From assembly GCF_003573695.1 (NCBI RefSeq), contig NC_039359.1:89942566-90006565 (forward strand): DNA of 64,000 nucleotides. Direction: 5' to 3'. The notes below the pieces were generated by a model. That model was not told where the DNA came from, did not search any database, and saw only the letters and a list, made by a program, of their open reading frames with translations. Source of the DNA: Papaver somniferum (lineage: Eukaryota; Streptophyta; Magnoliopsida; Ranunculales; Papaveraceae). Below are positions 1 to 10,389 of this stretch, in pieces (the first letter of the stretch is position 1; every line of letters begins with the position of its first letter). A program made the position numbers and the translations under genes.

Positions 1-53
1 CAGCTTCAAAACAGCACAGCCAAGTCCCCGGCAGCGGCGCCAAAAACTTGGTG

Positions 54-1935
54 TGAAAATGGGGTTGCACACAAAACTTGCAAGTATACAAGGACAAGCT
101 TTATAGTATAGGTATGAGTAGGGGTTTGTCCACAGGGACTTGTGAGTGTGATGAAGTCTTCCTAGCTAAAGTTATCCTACAGTGAGCTAAGGGTAGTAAC
201 TATGGTGACAGTGACAATGATCTAGAGTGGTAGTGAGCAGTGATGGATGAAGGCAGTGAATAGCAATGAGGTAACAATGGTGGTGAAACAAAGGCAGCAA
301 CCTAAGGCAAAGGCATTGAGCAACAGTGACAGAAAAGGAAAAAGATGCAGAACTGTGTGAAGTTACTAAGGCAATTGAATCCACCTTGTGCCCTAATCAA
401 GCAATGCAATCTAGGTTGAGTTGAAGACCTTGAGCATATGTTAGAATGGGAGGAAAATCAGCTTGCTCACTGATATGCCCCTAGCATTGACTGTCTTTTG
501 ACAGCACAATCAATCACAGGCATACCAGAGCACTGATTACTTCCCATTGCTCAAGCAAAACAGGCATCAAGAAAACTATCCTAACAATGCATCATCTAAC
601 AGTGCACTAGGCTTCATCAGAGCCTTAGTTGCAGTGAATTAGCTCATGCTAGACATATAAACAACATTAACATTCATCACATATGATAATAAGAGCAAAT
701 TCAAACAAAACATGACTGAAAATTTACAAAGAAAATGAACCAACAGTGTAAACATGAAACATATGAGAAACTGGCTAGTCCAGTTCTCTACAAGAGTGAA
801 GCTGGCTAACCCAGCATATCCAAAACATTACACCCTCACTTTCTATTTATAATCAGAACACCCAATTAGGGTTTTTACACCCAACCCTAAAATTTGCAAA
901 CCCTAATTTTTAAATTCGAAATTAAACTCACTGATTCTCTGAATTTGTCTCCCCTGTGCTCGACCCATGCTTCCTTTTCGTCCTCTCCTTCTTTTCCCAT
1001 ACTCTCTGATGCTCCTGTCGACTGATACTCAAACCCTAGCTCTCTTAGATTTATCTCATAGGGTGAATGAGATAGAGGTGAGAGAGATAGAGTTTAGAGT
1101 GATGGGTTTTGGTTTCTGGGATGTCGGGTGAAGGTGGAAGTGGTGAAGCTCGAGGTGGAGGAAGAGAGCAGCTATGCCATGGTCGGGGAAAGGGATTTGC
1201 AGGCTCTGCAAATTTTGGGAAGAAGGGGAAGAAGAGCTCGAGAGAAGAATGGGTTAGGGGATGTTTGTTTTGGGGTATAAGGGTTCGGTTGCTAGGGTGT
1301 TGAGCGGAATCATCTGAAATTGATGCGCAGCGAGGAGATCCGTTGGATAATCACTTACTAATTAAATCGAACGGCACGATGTAAACAAGCTCTGAGCGAC
1401 CGTTAGATTTAGTGATACAACAAACCTGACGGCACCAGATGGGGTTAGGTGTTGTAGTGTTGGTCAGATGCATCGAAATCTGATGCACGATGACGCAGCG
1501 ACCGTTGGATGATGGAATGGATCCAATCTTACGGTTAAGAAGGAAAACGGGTTTGGGTATTGAATTTTGGGTTTAGGATATGGGTTTGGGTTTAGGAATT
1601 GGATTTGGGATTAGGTAATCTTGAGCCCACTTCTTCTTTAAGAACAATTTCTTCCTTTTTAATCCCATTTTCATCCTTGAGTCTTCCATACCGCGTTCTG
1701 CACTTCTTTTCCGCTAGAGTTTCCTCCGGCTTTTTCCCGTGTCTTTGCTCTTTTCGCTCCGCTATTCATCCAAACTTTATTTGGTACCTAAAAATGCAAA
1801 ATTAATTAATAAAAAGATTTATTCTTGAAAACAATGAAAATACAGAATATGGGATAAAATGTAGAATTAATGCACAAAAGATGAGTTAAATGCCAAGAAA
1901 AATATATAGAAATATGCACTTTTTAGCACTCATCA
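54..1935 (-). repeat. LTR of element A, left copy
   Basis: In element orientation it begins TGATGAGTGC and ends CCCATTTTCA, giving TG...CA ends. It is flanked by a polypurine tract on the right (AATACCCCCAAACC on the plus strand from 1936) and by a PBS on the left (26-42). It is almost identical to 5829-7708. A TATAAATAG box lies on the minus strand at 843-851. AAACCCTAA-type telo-box motifs occur near 895-905. No protein of its own is supported. Confidence 0.92.
843..851 (-). promoter_or_regulatory. TATA box of LTR A (second copy 6616-6624)
   Basis: The minus strand reads TATAAATAG at this point in the left LTR and again at 6616-6624 in the right LTR. The direction fits transcription of element A on the minus strand. 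Assignment is by consensus only. Confidence 0.5.
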
Positions 1936-3245
1936 AATACCCCCAAACCTGAATTTTACTTGTCCTCAAGTAAAACAAAACTAAGGAAATCCTACTTATA
2001 CCACTGTCGCTGGTCTCTCGAATGCATTTAGCGTATGCACTAAGCCTTTTAAACCACTAAGTGTCCCTAGTGGACGAGTTGAAGTATCGTGAAGGTTTGC
2101 TTAGAACGTACCTACAAAGTTCTAGGTCAAAATATAAGCTCAGATTCCATCAAATGTGACATATGCAAGTCAGTTTAAGCTCACAGCAAAATGGAGATGT
2201 CAATCTAGCTATCAAAGGCACAATCCTAGCACTGATAACAAATAAAGACATGTGATAAGAGTGTAAAGTGTATCTACACATGTGTAAAGAAAGATCGGAT
2301 GTTAAGACTACTAATCACCAAGAGATAGTTTCTCAGGCTAAGAACCAAGGTCGAAATCTAGCTAGCTGTCCGGACTTTACGAGAATTGTGAATGAGTTGG
2401 AGGTATTTCACAATTACTCGCGTTGTACATCAATGGCATACACCCTCCTTGCTTATTACAATGAAACAACAAAATGACTATTTACATGACTCTTATTTAC
2501 ATTGACTACTCTCTTTTTATTTTTGGAACAAGAGATGATGGAATTGATAAATACTCGATTTTTTTTTTTGATAAAGAAACACTTTTGATACAAATACAAA
2601 AGGAAACAAAAGATTACATGACACTTTGCAAGAGGTAGCCCTTTTTGATGCACCCAGTTAAATTCGATGGTTGTTTTTCTTAATGTAACCTCCACCTTCT
2701 ATCCCAACCAACCAAAGAACAAGCTAGTCAAGTTTCGTTCAGTATTCTAAAGTTATTGGCAATCTAACTTCCTATCAAACACCTTGAAGATCGAGGCTAT
2801 ACATGTATTGGTAGATCGTGCACGTGCAAGTTTCTTATCACTATGTGAATTGTGCTAGAGTCAGGGTGCCTAAATATCTAGACTAAGAAATGAGCTCCAT
2901 TTTTATGATTTTTTTTTTTTTTTTTTTTTTTGGAATTTTGTTTAATTTTTTCAAAAAGGAAGAGTTCTAGTTTTCAATTATGGCATATTATCAAAGTATC
3001 TACTTTTCACCCCCAAACCTAAACTAAACATTGTCCTCAATGTTTCAAAATATGAACAAAATTATAATACAACATATGAAGAAGATCATGTTGAGTAGAG
3101 AAAAAGGAAAGAGAATACCCGATTTCGGCGAAAGCAATATTAGAACTCCGTTATTCAAGGCAAGAATCCAACATATGTCAGCCGAGATCATATTGGATTA
3201 GCAAAATATATACAAAGGGAACAAAAGGGTTTTAAGAAATTTTAT
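1936..3245 (-). other. 3' noncoding region of element A
   Basis: No supported coding sequence. It starts beside the left LTR with a polypurine tract (minus strand GGTTTGGGGGTATT). At 3010-3043 it carries the block shared with B, C, D and E: a hairpin reading ACATTGAGGACAATGT on the minus strand (3028-3043), followed downstream by a second G-rich tract (AGGTTTGGGGGTG). Poly(T) runs near 2559-2570 and 2908-2932 are simple sequence. Confidence 0.7.
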
Positions 3246-4454
3246 CTACTGGATTATATACAAAAATTCACCATACACTAACAATCTAAAGAGTTGAGGA
3301 TCAACCCAAAAGACAGAGTGTAGAGGTTTCAACAGCTTCACACAAATATAACAGGAAAGAAACGCAAGTGAAACTGTGAAACAAAATGAGCTACCCCCAA
3401 ACATGGATTTTTCAACGGATAAAATTTTGGAAACAAAATCTCGCAGTTTTGGGGGTTCATCATGCACAAGGTCTAACTCAAAGTGAACTGTGCTAGGGAC
3501 GGGTACACATACTAATTCCAACTGTGGTTCCTCAAAAGTATTATACTTAGATGCAAAATAGTACAAGAGGACTTGGGAAGCACACAGTTCCAATCCTAGA
3601 TTAGGGACTCTCAGAAAAGTCGGTTTGACAATAAAGGTACAAACCAAATCTAGGTTGGGTGGAAGGCCATCAGATTGTGACTTATGTAGGACGATAGGCA
3701 CATCATTACTAATCACATCAACATCTCCTAAGTCTTCTACACGTGTCACAACATGCTTACCATGCTCACACAAATCAGAATCATCAACATCATCAGAAGA
3801 ATTATTCTCATGCATCGGCAAATCAGTGGAAACATCACAACGTGACCCAGGTAGAGAATCAGACACAACAATTATATTTTCATGCATATTAGTGTCAACA
3901 GAAGATTCTATATTACCTAAGTCATCTTCATAGGACAGATGCACATACTCAAAATCAGTATCAACATCACATGTATATGGAATACTAGAAGAAACATCAT
4001 TCATGAAGGTCGAGGCAGAGAAGCCTAATGTTATTGAACCAACAGGTTCCACAATATTTTCATGTTCTTCTAACATAACATCATAATCATCATCATCATC
4101 ATGATAGGGATTTTGCAATCTAGGATAATTTTCAATCCTAAGGTCGGAGCTATCACAAGAATAAGACTCTAACTCATGGGGGTGACTCATACCATGTGGT
4201 GTTGTCCCTGTTTCCCTAACAGATTCCCATTGATGGGTTTTCTCTGCAATCTCAGCTAAAAATTTCCATACATCATCCACAGATTTATCAAGAAATTTAC
4301 CGTTACACATAGACTCAACCATGGTTCGAGATTTAAAGTCTAGTCCCTCATAGAGGATGACGACAAGTCTCCACTTCTCAAATCCATGGTGCGGACATTC
4401 GCTCAACAAATCATTAAAACGTTCAAAATAGTGAAAAACAGTTTCCTCATCCAA
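3246..4454 (-). pseudogene. Gag C-half fused to acidic/membrane tail (element A)
   Basis: 402 codons on the minus strand. Residues 1-85 continue a plant gypsy gag domain (FERFNDLLSECPHHGFEK, ILYEGLDF, VESMCNGKF, EIAEKTHQWES); the upstream gag half is in another frame at 4403-4867. After about residue 100 gag similarity stops and a long Asp/Glu/Ser-rich stretch follows (DDDDDYDV). Near residues 280-290 is VPNLGLELCAS. A hydrophobic segment (FCFTVSLAFLSCYICVKLL) and WVDPQLFRLLVYG close the protein. The LGLELCAS and DPQLFRLL pieces recur in the orphan ORFs of B, C and E. No zinc knuckle or protease follows. The function of the tail is unknown; the C-terminal hydrophobic stretch looks like one membrane helix. 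Confidence 0.75.
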
Positions 4455-4867
4455 TTGGACAAAACAATTGATACTTTACGAATAGCGATGGTCCTATGAT
4501 GTGGAAAGAATTTTTTGAAAAATAGATCTGTGAGTTGGTCCCAAGTGTTGATTGATTGTGGTCTCAAACCGTAAAACCATGTTTTGGCCCTTTCCTTTAA
4601 AGAAAATGTAAACAAACGCAATTTCAGAGAGTCTTCGGACATATGATCAGGTTGCATAGTCCGACAAATTTGTTCAAACTCTCTTACATGAGTATAGGGT
4701 TTCTCATAATCGAACCCTCGAAATATAGGAAGTATTTGTATCATGCTTGCATTTATTTTAAAAGGGTTATTGGTTTGAGGTAATACAATACATGATAATG
4801 AAATTTTTATTGTCGGATACATGTATTCATGGAGAGCACGAGGTTGGCCCATATTGAAAAGACACAA
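4403..4867 (-). pseudogene. Gag N-half (element A), frameshifted
   Basis: Retrotransposon gag domain of plant Ty3/gypsy type. Visible motifs are PIFRGFDYEKPYTHVREFEQ, LKLRLFTFSLKERAKTWFYG, INTWDQLTDLFFKKFFPHHRT. Similarity continues in the frame of the neighbouring ORF (which begins DEETVFHYFERFNDLL), so a one-base-type frameshift near 4470 separates the two halves. The counterpart in element D (52415-53413) runs uninterrupted through this point. Gag would form the capsid of the element's particle. With the frameshift and no pol, A could move only in trans, if at all. Confidence 0.85.
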
Positions 4868-5828
4868 AGCCCACTATTTGGTTTTAATGGGTTTGGATTT
4901 TTGGGAAAAATATTTGGTTTTAATGGGTTTGGATTTTTGGGAAAATTTTGGTTTTTGAAATAAGGAGCAAATTTTTTTTTTTTTTTTTTTTTTGAACTTA
5001 GCCTAGCATAAATTATCACAACCCATAAAAGAAAATAAAAACAACAATAATAATTACAAACCCATAAAAGAAAGAAAAAGAAGAAAAAGAAAAATTATTA
5101 CAAGCCCAAATAAAAAATAAAGAAAAACAAAAATTATTACAAGCCCACAAATTAAAAATGGAAGCCCACAGGTTGGGTTCTCTTAATGGGTTTAGGCTTA
5201 CCTATAAAGCACAGCCAAGCTGTTCGGTTTGGTTGCAAAAGCCCAGTTGGGCTTTGGATCGTCCTAAGCTTTGGCTTTTCTATGGCCCAGCTGGGCTTTG
5301 GTTTAACTTCTTCACCTTCTGCAACTTACAGCCCAGTTGGGCTTTGGATCTTCCTAAACTTTTGTTGGAGAGGCCCAGTTGGGCTTTGGCTCTCAGCAAC
5401 AAGCTCAGACCAGCAACTCAACAATAGCAGAAGGAGAACAACAGCAGCACCATAGGCTGGCTGTAGCAATGGCCCAAGCTCCAGCAGCAGCAGGAAGAAG
5501 TAGCAGTAGCACCAGGGAGAAGAAGAAAGTAGCAGCACAGCTCAGTTCAGCAGGCAGCAGCAGCAGGACCAGGAGCAACAGAGGCAGTTTACAGCTCCAG
5601 CACCAACATCTCCAAATATCCAGCAGGTTGCACAGCTGCAAGTCCTCAGCACCAGTAGCTTCTTAGCACCACAGTACTAAAGTATCAACAACAGCATCAA
5701 AGAGCAACCAGCAGCAACATGGGCCACAACACCAGTTCAGGAACTTCAGCTTCACTGCAGTTCCAACAGCAACAGCAGCTTCAAAACAGCACAGCCAAGT
5801 CCCCGGCAGCGGCGCCAAAAACTTGGTG
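4868..5828 (-). other. Leader and PBS region of element A
   Basis: Untranslated 5' leader on the minus strand. It contains a T-run (4971-4993), four spaced GCCCARYTGGGC repeats (5241-5389), a CAG/CTG-rich stretch (about 5395-5790) and the PBS (5801-5817). The long plus-strand frame across the CAG stretch (5379-5666) encodes only Gln/Ser/Ala-rich sequence antisense to the element and is not called a gene. Confidence 0.7.
5241..5389. repeat. Four spaced palindromic GCCCARYTGGGCTTTGG repeats
   Basis: A 17-base unit occurs at 5241, 5285, 5331 and 5373, at spacings of 44, 46 and 42 bases. The first 12 bases are self-complementary, so each unit can fold as a short hairpin. The sequence between units is only partly conserved. 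Confidence 0.85.
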
Positions 5829-7708
5829 TGAAAATGGGGTTGCACACAAAACTTGCAAGTATACAAGGCCAAGCTTTATAGTATAGGGATGAGTAGGGGT
5901 TTGTCCACAGGGACTTGTGAGTGTGATGAAGTCTTCCTAGCTAAAGTTATCCTACAGTGAGCTAAGGGTAGTAAATATGGTGACAGTGATAATGATCTAG
6001 AGTGGTAGTGAGCAGTGATGGATGAAGGCAGTGAATAGCAATGAGGTAACAGTGGTGGTGAAACAAAGGCATCAGCCTAAGGCAAAGGCATTGAGCAACA
6101 GTGACAGAAAAGGAAAAAGATGCAGAACTGTGTGAAGTTACTAAGGCAATTGAATCCACCTTGTGCCCTAATCAAGCAATGCAATCTAGGTTGAGTTGAA
6201 GACCTTGAGCATATGTTAGAATGGGAGGAAAATCAGCTTGCTCACTGATATGCCCCTAGCATTGACTGTCTTTTGACAGCACAATCAATCACAGGCATAC
6301 CAGAGCACTGATTACTTCCCATTGCTCAAGCAAAACAGGCATCAAGAAAACTATCCTAACAATGCATCATCTAACAGTGCACTAGGCTTCATCAGAGCCT
6401 TAGTTGCAGTGAATTAGCTCATGCTAGACATATAAACAACATTAACATTCATCACATATGATAATAAGAGCAAATTCAAACAAAACATGACTGAAAATTT
6501 ACAAAGCAAATGAACCAACAGTGTAAACATGAAACATATGAGAAACTGGCTAGTCCAGTTCTCTACAAGAGTGAAGCTAGCTAACAGCATATCCAAAACA
6601 TTACACCCTCACTTTCTATTTATAATCAGAACACCCAATTAGGGTTTTTACACCCAACCCTAAAATTTGCAAACCCTAATTTTTAAATTCGAAATTAAAC
6701 TCACTGATTCTCTGAATTTGTCTCCCCTGTGCTCGACCCATGCTTCCTTTTCGTCCTCTCCTTATTTTCCCATACTCTCTGATGCTCCTGTCGACTGATA
6801 CTCAAACTCTAGCTCTCTTAGATTTATCTCATAGGGTGAATGAGATAGAGGTGAGAGAGATAGAGTTTAGAGTGATGGGTTTTGGTTTCTGGGATGTCGG
6901 GTGAAGGTGGAAGTGGTGAAGCTCGAGGTGGAGGAAGAGAGCAGCTATGCCATGGTCGGGGAAAGGGATTTGCAGGCTCTGCAAATTTTGGGAAGAAGGG
7001 GAAGAAGAGCTCGAGAGAAGAATGGGTTAGGGGATGTTTGTTTTGGGGTATAAGGGTTCGGTTGCTAGGGTGTTGAGCGGAATCATCTGAAATTGATGCG
7101 CAGCGAGGAGATCCGTTGGATAATCACTTACTAATTAAATCGAACGGCACGATGTAAACAAGCTCTGAGCGACCGTTAGATTTAGTGATACAACAAACCT
7201 GACGGCACCAGATGGGGTTAGGTGTTGTAGTGTTGGTCAGATGCATCGAAATCTGATGCACGATGACGCAGCGACCGTTGGATGATGGAATGGATCCAAT
7301 CTTACGGTTAAGAAGGAAAACGGGTTTGGGTATTGAATTTTGGGTTTAGGATATGGGTTTGGGTTTAGGAATTGGATTTGGGATTAGGTAATCTTGAGCC
7401 CACTTCTTCTTTAATAACAATTTCTTCCTTTTTAAGCCCATTTTCATCCTTGAGTCTTCCATACCGCGTTCTGCACTTCTTTTCCGCTAGAGTTTCCTCC
7501 GGATTTTTCCCGTGTCTTTGCTCTTTTCGCTACGCTATTCATCCAAACTTTATTTGGTACCTAAAAATGCAAAATTAATTAATAAAAAGATTTATTCTTG
7601 AAAACAATGAAAATACAGAATATGGGATAAAATGTAGAATTAATGCACAAAAGATGAGTTAAATGCCAAGAAAAATATATAGAAATATGCACTTTTTAGC
7701 ACTCATCA
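5829..7708 (-). repeat. LTR of element A, right copy (5' LTR)
   Basis: Second copy of the 54-1935 repeat, 1880 bp, with the same ends and only scattered substitutions and short indels. The PBS (reverse complement TGGCGCCGCTGCCGGGG) lies at 5801-5817, 11 bases inside it, as expected for the 5' LTR of a minus-strand element primed by a tRNA-Asp-like tRNA. The LTR stops at ...CACTCATCA and unrelated element E starts at 7709. Confidence 0.92.
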
Positions 7709-8447
7709 TTCCTCAACTCCTACAACCAAGATGCTTCCATCCACTTAGATTGGTTAGTTCCATCCTTAATAAGCATAAATTTCTAGGCTCCGGAGTTTAA
7801 TATAATGCAACTAAAAAGTTTTTCCCATACCCCCAAACTTAAATCTAGCATTGTCCTCAATGTTCTAAAGATAAAATGAAAAACATGAACAAGGAGAAAC
7901 TGTTACCATTTGAAGCAAAAGAGTTAAGGAAAGATATTACCGTGTCGCATGAATATTCGGTTACCTCCCAAGAAGTGCTAAGTTTAATGTCTTCAGCCAG
8001 ACTAAGAAAGAATTAATCACCTCGAATCATATAGCAATAATCGAGACAATTGTGGATCATCTGCATCAAAAAGTGTTACCACAAATAAAAGGAAACTGCA
8101 AGAAACCAAGAAAATGAACAACAAGAGCACACCCTTGTCTAGTTTCCTGTTTAAGATAACTATATCTAGTTGTGGTTAAGGTTCAGGTTTAGGTTCAATA
8201 AAGGGGTCTAAATGAAATATTTTCATGGGATGCACCTCCTCATAAGTAAGATCTGAAATCTCAGGTTGTAAAGTCTGCAAAAACTCAAATAATAATTTAG
8301 AAGCACATAATAATAACCTGAATAATTGAGGATCCTCATAGTCAATCATATTTTACTCAAACAGTTGACCGTAATGAAAGTGGTGGTCATTCCTAAGCAA
8401 ATGTGCCGTTTCTATTTTCCTAAAGTGTTTAGGTTTAGTCTCAGAAC
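7709..8447 (-). other. 3' noncoding part of E plus decayed ORF end
   Basis: Holds the shared block: minus strand ACATTGAGGACAATGC at 7848-7863 followed by a TTTGGGGGTATGGG tract. A degraded end of the orphan ORF lies at about 8030-8447; the Glu-Pro repeat and preceding Asp-Pro-Phe-Ile segment can still be recognised near 8160-8225 on the minus strand, in a different frame from the main ORF. No other gene seen. Confidence 0.6.
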
Positions 8448-9719
8448 TTAATAACTGAAACATTTGAAACCTATACATTCCCACATTTGGAAGAAAAGCT
8501 TTTGGTGGGAAAACAAATCAATCTGGGTATTATAGCCTGGGTAAACCATATCAACCAGAGGATGGGTTTCTAACAAATGAACTTCTTTATGGACATCACT
8601 ACGTTCAGGAAAACGTGTATGAAGATAATCTTTTAAAATGGTTGAGGCACATATGTCAAGTCCCAAGTGAGGAACCTTTGTAAGAGTTAAATCACATGGA
8701 GAATGATAATCACCCACAAACTTAGAGTCTTGAGTTTCTCTAGATAGACTAGCTACAATTTCCTTAATTTCTAGATCGTCGGAATCCTGAAAATGGTAAA
8801 TTGATTCTTCTAGGTTATACGCAGGTGATGCATCCACACTCATATTTAATAGCTCTACGAGTTCATCTTCTTCGTCTAAGACTATTGTTTCTAAATCGCT
8901 GGACACTAAAATAATATTCTCAGAATAAACTCGTTCCTCTAAACCATCACCGACTTCGTAATCAAAAGGAAATACTACATCGTCTAAAACGGGGGTATCA
9001 CTAGTCAAATCCTCGTCCTTTTGAATAGGTGAATAATCATTAAAATTATTTGGATTCGAACTAGAAATAATATTACCATTGTAAAGCTCAATTGGAGAAA
9101 TAAATTCCTGATCAATATACCTATATATTTCAGATTCTTCGTCAACACTATCCTCATCATAATAACATGAAAATAGTTGGACCTCATCTAAAGTAGTGTT
9201 ACCAATTTTATCTTCGTCATCTTGATTATGAAAATAACTATTCTCATTTTCAAGGGTATTACTGGAAACACTATATTGGAAATTAAGATTATTTCGAGCA
9301 AGTCTTTCGTTCCTCTCTATCGCAAACCTATCTGTATTTTCAACTAGTATCTTGAGAGACTCTTTTAGAGGAAGAATAGGACCAGAATGATCAGCTATTA
9401 TCTTGAGAGAATCTTCTAGAAGAAGAATAGGAACATAATGATCATAAGAAGGACTAGTTTTTAACTGTTTAATTAAGTCGTCCAAAGACGAGGAACTAGT
9501 ACTATGATATTTTTCATTTTCTTGCTCGTAAGACCGGTACATATGTGGATAGAAATTGGGCTCACTATGGTATGGGTCATAAACTTGAAAAGGTCGGTGC
9601 TCCCAAACACTATCCACACTATGGTCATAAAAATAATGATGCCCAAGTTGTAAATCAGTTGGATATTCATTGTATTGGCTATTGTAATACCAGTTTGACA
9701 TTCTTTTGTGTACGTGCAA
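8448..9719 (-). pseudogene. Orphan retroelement ORF, copy E (C-terminally frameshifted)
   Basis: 423 codons, function not recognised. The conserved start is probably MSNWYYNSQYNEYP (residue 7), matching MSNWYD in B and C. Shared blocks in order: YYxHMxxSYEQE then STSSSSLDD, LPLKESLKILVENTDRF, NPNNFNDYSPIQKDEDL, VLDDVVFPFDYE, DLETIVLDEED, VGDYHSPC, LGLDICASTILKDYLHTRF and ETHPLVDMVYPGY. The middle is strongly acidic. After PGYNTQID the frame is lost, so the two DPQLFRLLL blocks and the membrane segment present in C are missing from this frame. It occupies the place where gag-pol stands in element D. Confidence 0.8.
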
Positions 9720-10200
9720 ATGCAGGGTTGACTAAAATGGGTAAGCTCAGGTTACCACAACAAAATATACCTATAGTCAAAGACTGGTCAAAGGTACAAG
9801 GCTGAGGTTTATGGACTTTCAGCTGGTAACTCCCATAAGGCCCAAGGTACGGGTTCAGCTTACTAATCCACGAGTTTTCCTAAAATCGGTAGTCTGACAA
9901 TGCAATTGGTGTGTGCACGTGTATTTTTTTTTTAATAATAACAAAAAATACTAAAAATCAAAAAGAAATAGATAAAAACTAACAAAAACAACATCTTCGA
10001 TTTTCTCTTTTTTTGGGCAAGTTTGACTTTCCACTTTTAGCTTTGAGTCAATCCTGCACAACAAAAACAAAAATACCAAAGACGTAAAAAAGAACAAAAA
10101 ATATAAAAACTAATGAAAATAAATATACAAAACCTAAAAAATAAAATAAACCTAAACCTAAATACCTGAGTGAACGACATCTTTCTTACCACTTTACAAC
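9720..10200 (-). other. Leader-like remnant of E
   Basis: AT-rich noncoding sequence upstream of the orphan ORF on the minus strand. It resembles the A-rich, Lys/Asn-biased leader segments of B, C and D (for example the TTTTAGCTTTGAG stretch near 10035), but no PBS or LTR is visible. The edge with the following sequence is uncertain. Confidence 0.45.
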
Positions 10201-10242
10201 AACTTTCAAAACCCATCAGGTTCCAAAAAGATTTCCAAAAAG

Positions 10243-10378
10243 CAGTTATATCAGTATTAATGGAATCCAAAGAAGGGTTTTTCAGTTTTTCCTAACGTTG
10301 TTACTTGATGTTTTTCAGTTATATCAGTATTAATGGAATCCAAATGTTTTTCCTAATGTTGTTACTTGATGTTTTTTT
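10243..10378. repeat. Imperfect tandem duplication
   Basis: The block starting CAGTTATATCAGTATTAATG occurs at 10243 and again at 10316. Each is followed by a TTTTTCCTAAYGTTGTTACT block (about 10286 and 10339). The first copy has an extra 14 bases in the middle. Nothing else is recognised between 10201 and 10389. Confidence 0.8.
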
Positions 10379-10389
10379 CATGTGCCTCC

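Larger units (their letters stand above)
1..7708 (-). mobile_element. Gypsy derivative A, tandem LTR array (no pol)
   Basis: Two near-identical LTRs of about 1.88 kb (54-1935 and 5829-7708) bracket a 3.9-kb internal region. On the minus strand the order is LTR (5829-7708), PBS (5801-5817), leader, gag-like ORFs, 3' noncoding part, polypurine tract (1936-1950), LTR (54-1935). A second PBS at 26-42 lies beyond the left LTR and positions 1-53 repeat 5776-5828, so another internal unit begins off the left edge. This is a multi-LTR tandem rather than a simple insertion. There is no protease, reverse transcriptase or integrase, so A is non-autonomous, resembling the TR-GAG class. The two LTRs differ at only a few percent of visible positions or less. 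A appears to sit in the 3' part of element E. Confidence 0.88.
7709..10190 (-). mobile_element. Gypsy derivative E, truncated, with orphan ORF
   Basis: Internal part of an element related to B, C and D on the minus strand. It starts abruptly at 7709 next to the LTR of A, inside the same 3' noncoding sequence seen at 33138 onward in D. It then carries the shared hairpin block (7830-7863), the orphan ORF and leader-like sequence to about 10190. No LTR of E lies in the window. The simplest reading is that A inserted into E and the rest of E lies left of the window; the right boundary is a truncation placed only approximately. Confidence 0.75.

Noticed and set aside
1109..1303. 64-codon plus-strand ORF conserved at 6882-7076
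   Set aside because: Identity reflects LTR duplication; antisense to the element and lacking any recognisable domain.
1551..1605. GGGTTTAGG/GGGTTTGGG repeats resembling plant telomere repeat
   Set aside because: Irregular, only about five words, and repeated at 7320 solely because it is inside both LTRs of element A; not an interstitial telomere array.
5379..5666. Gln/Ser-rich plus-strand ORF
   Set aside because: Product of CAG-rich leader sequence, opposite to the element's coding strand; several frames are open for the same reason.
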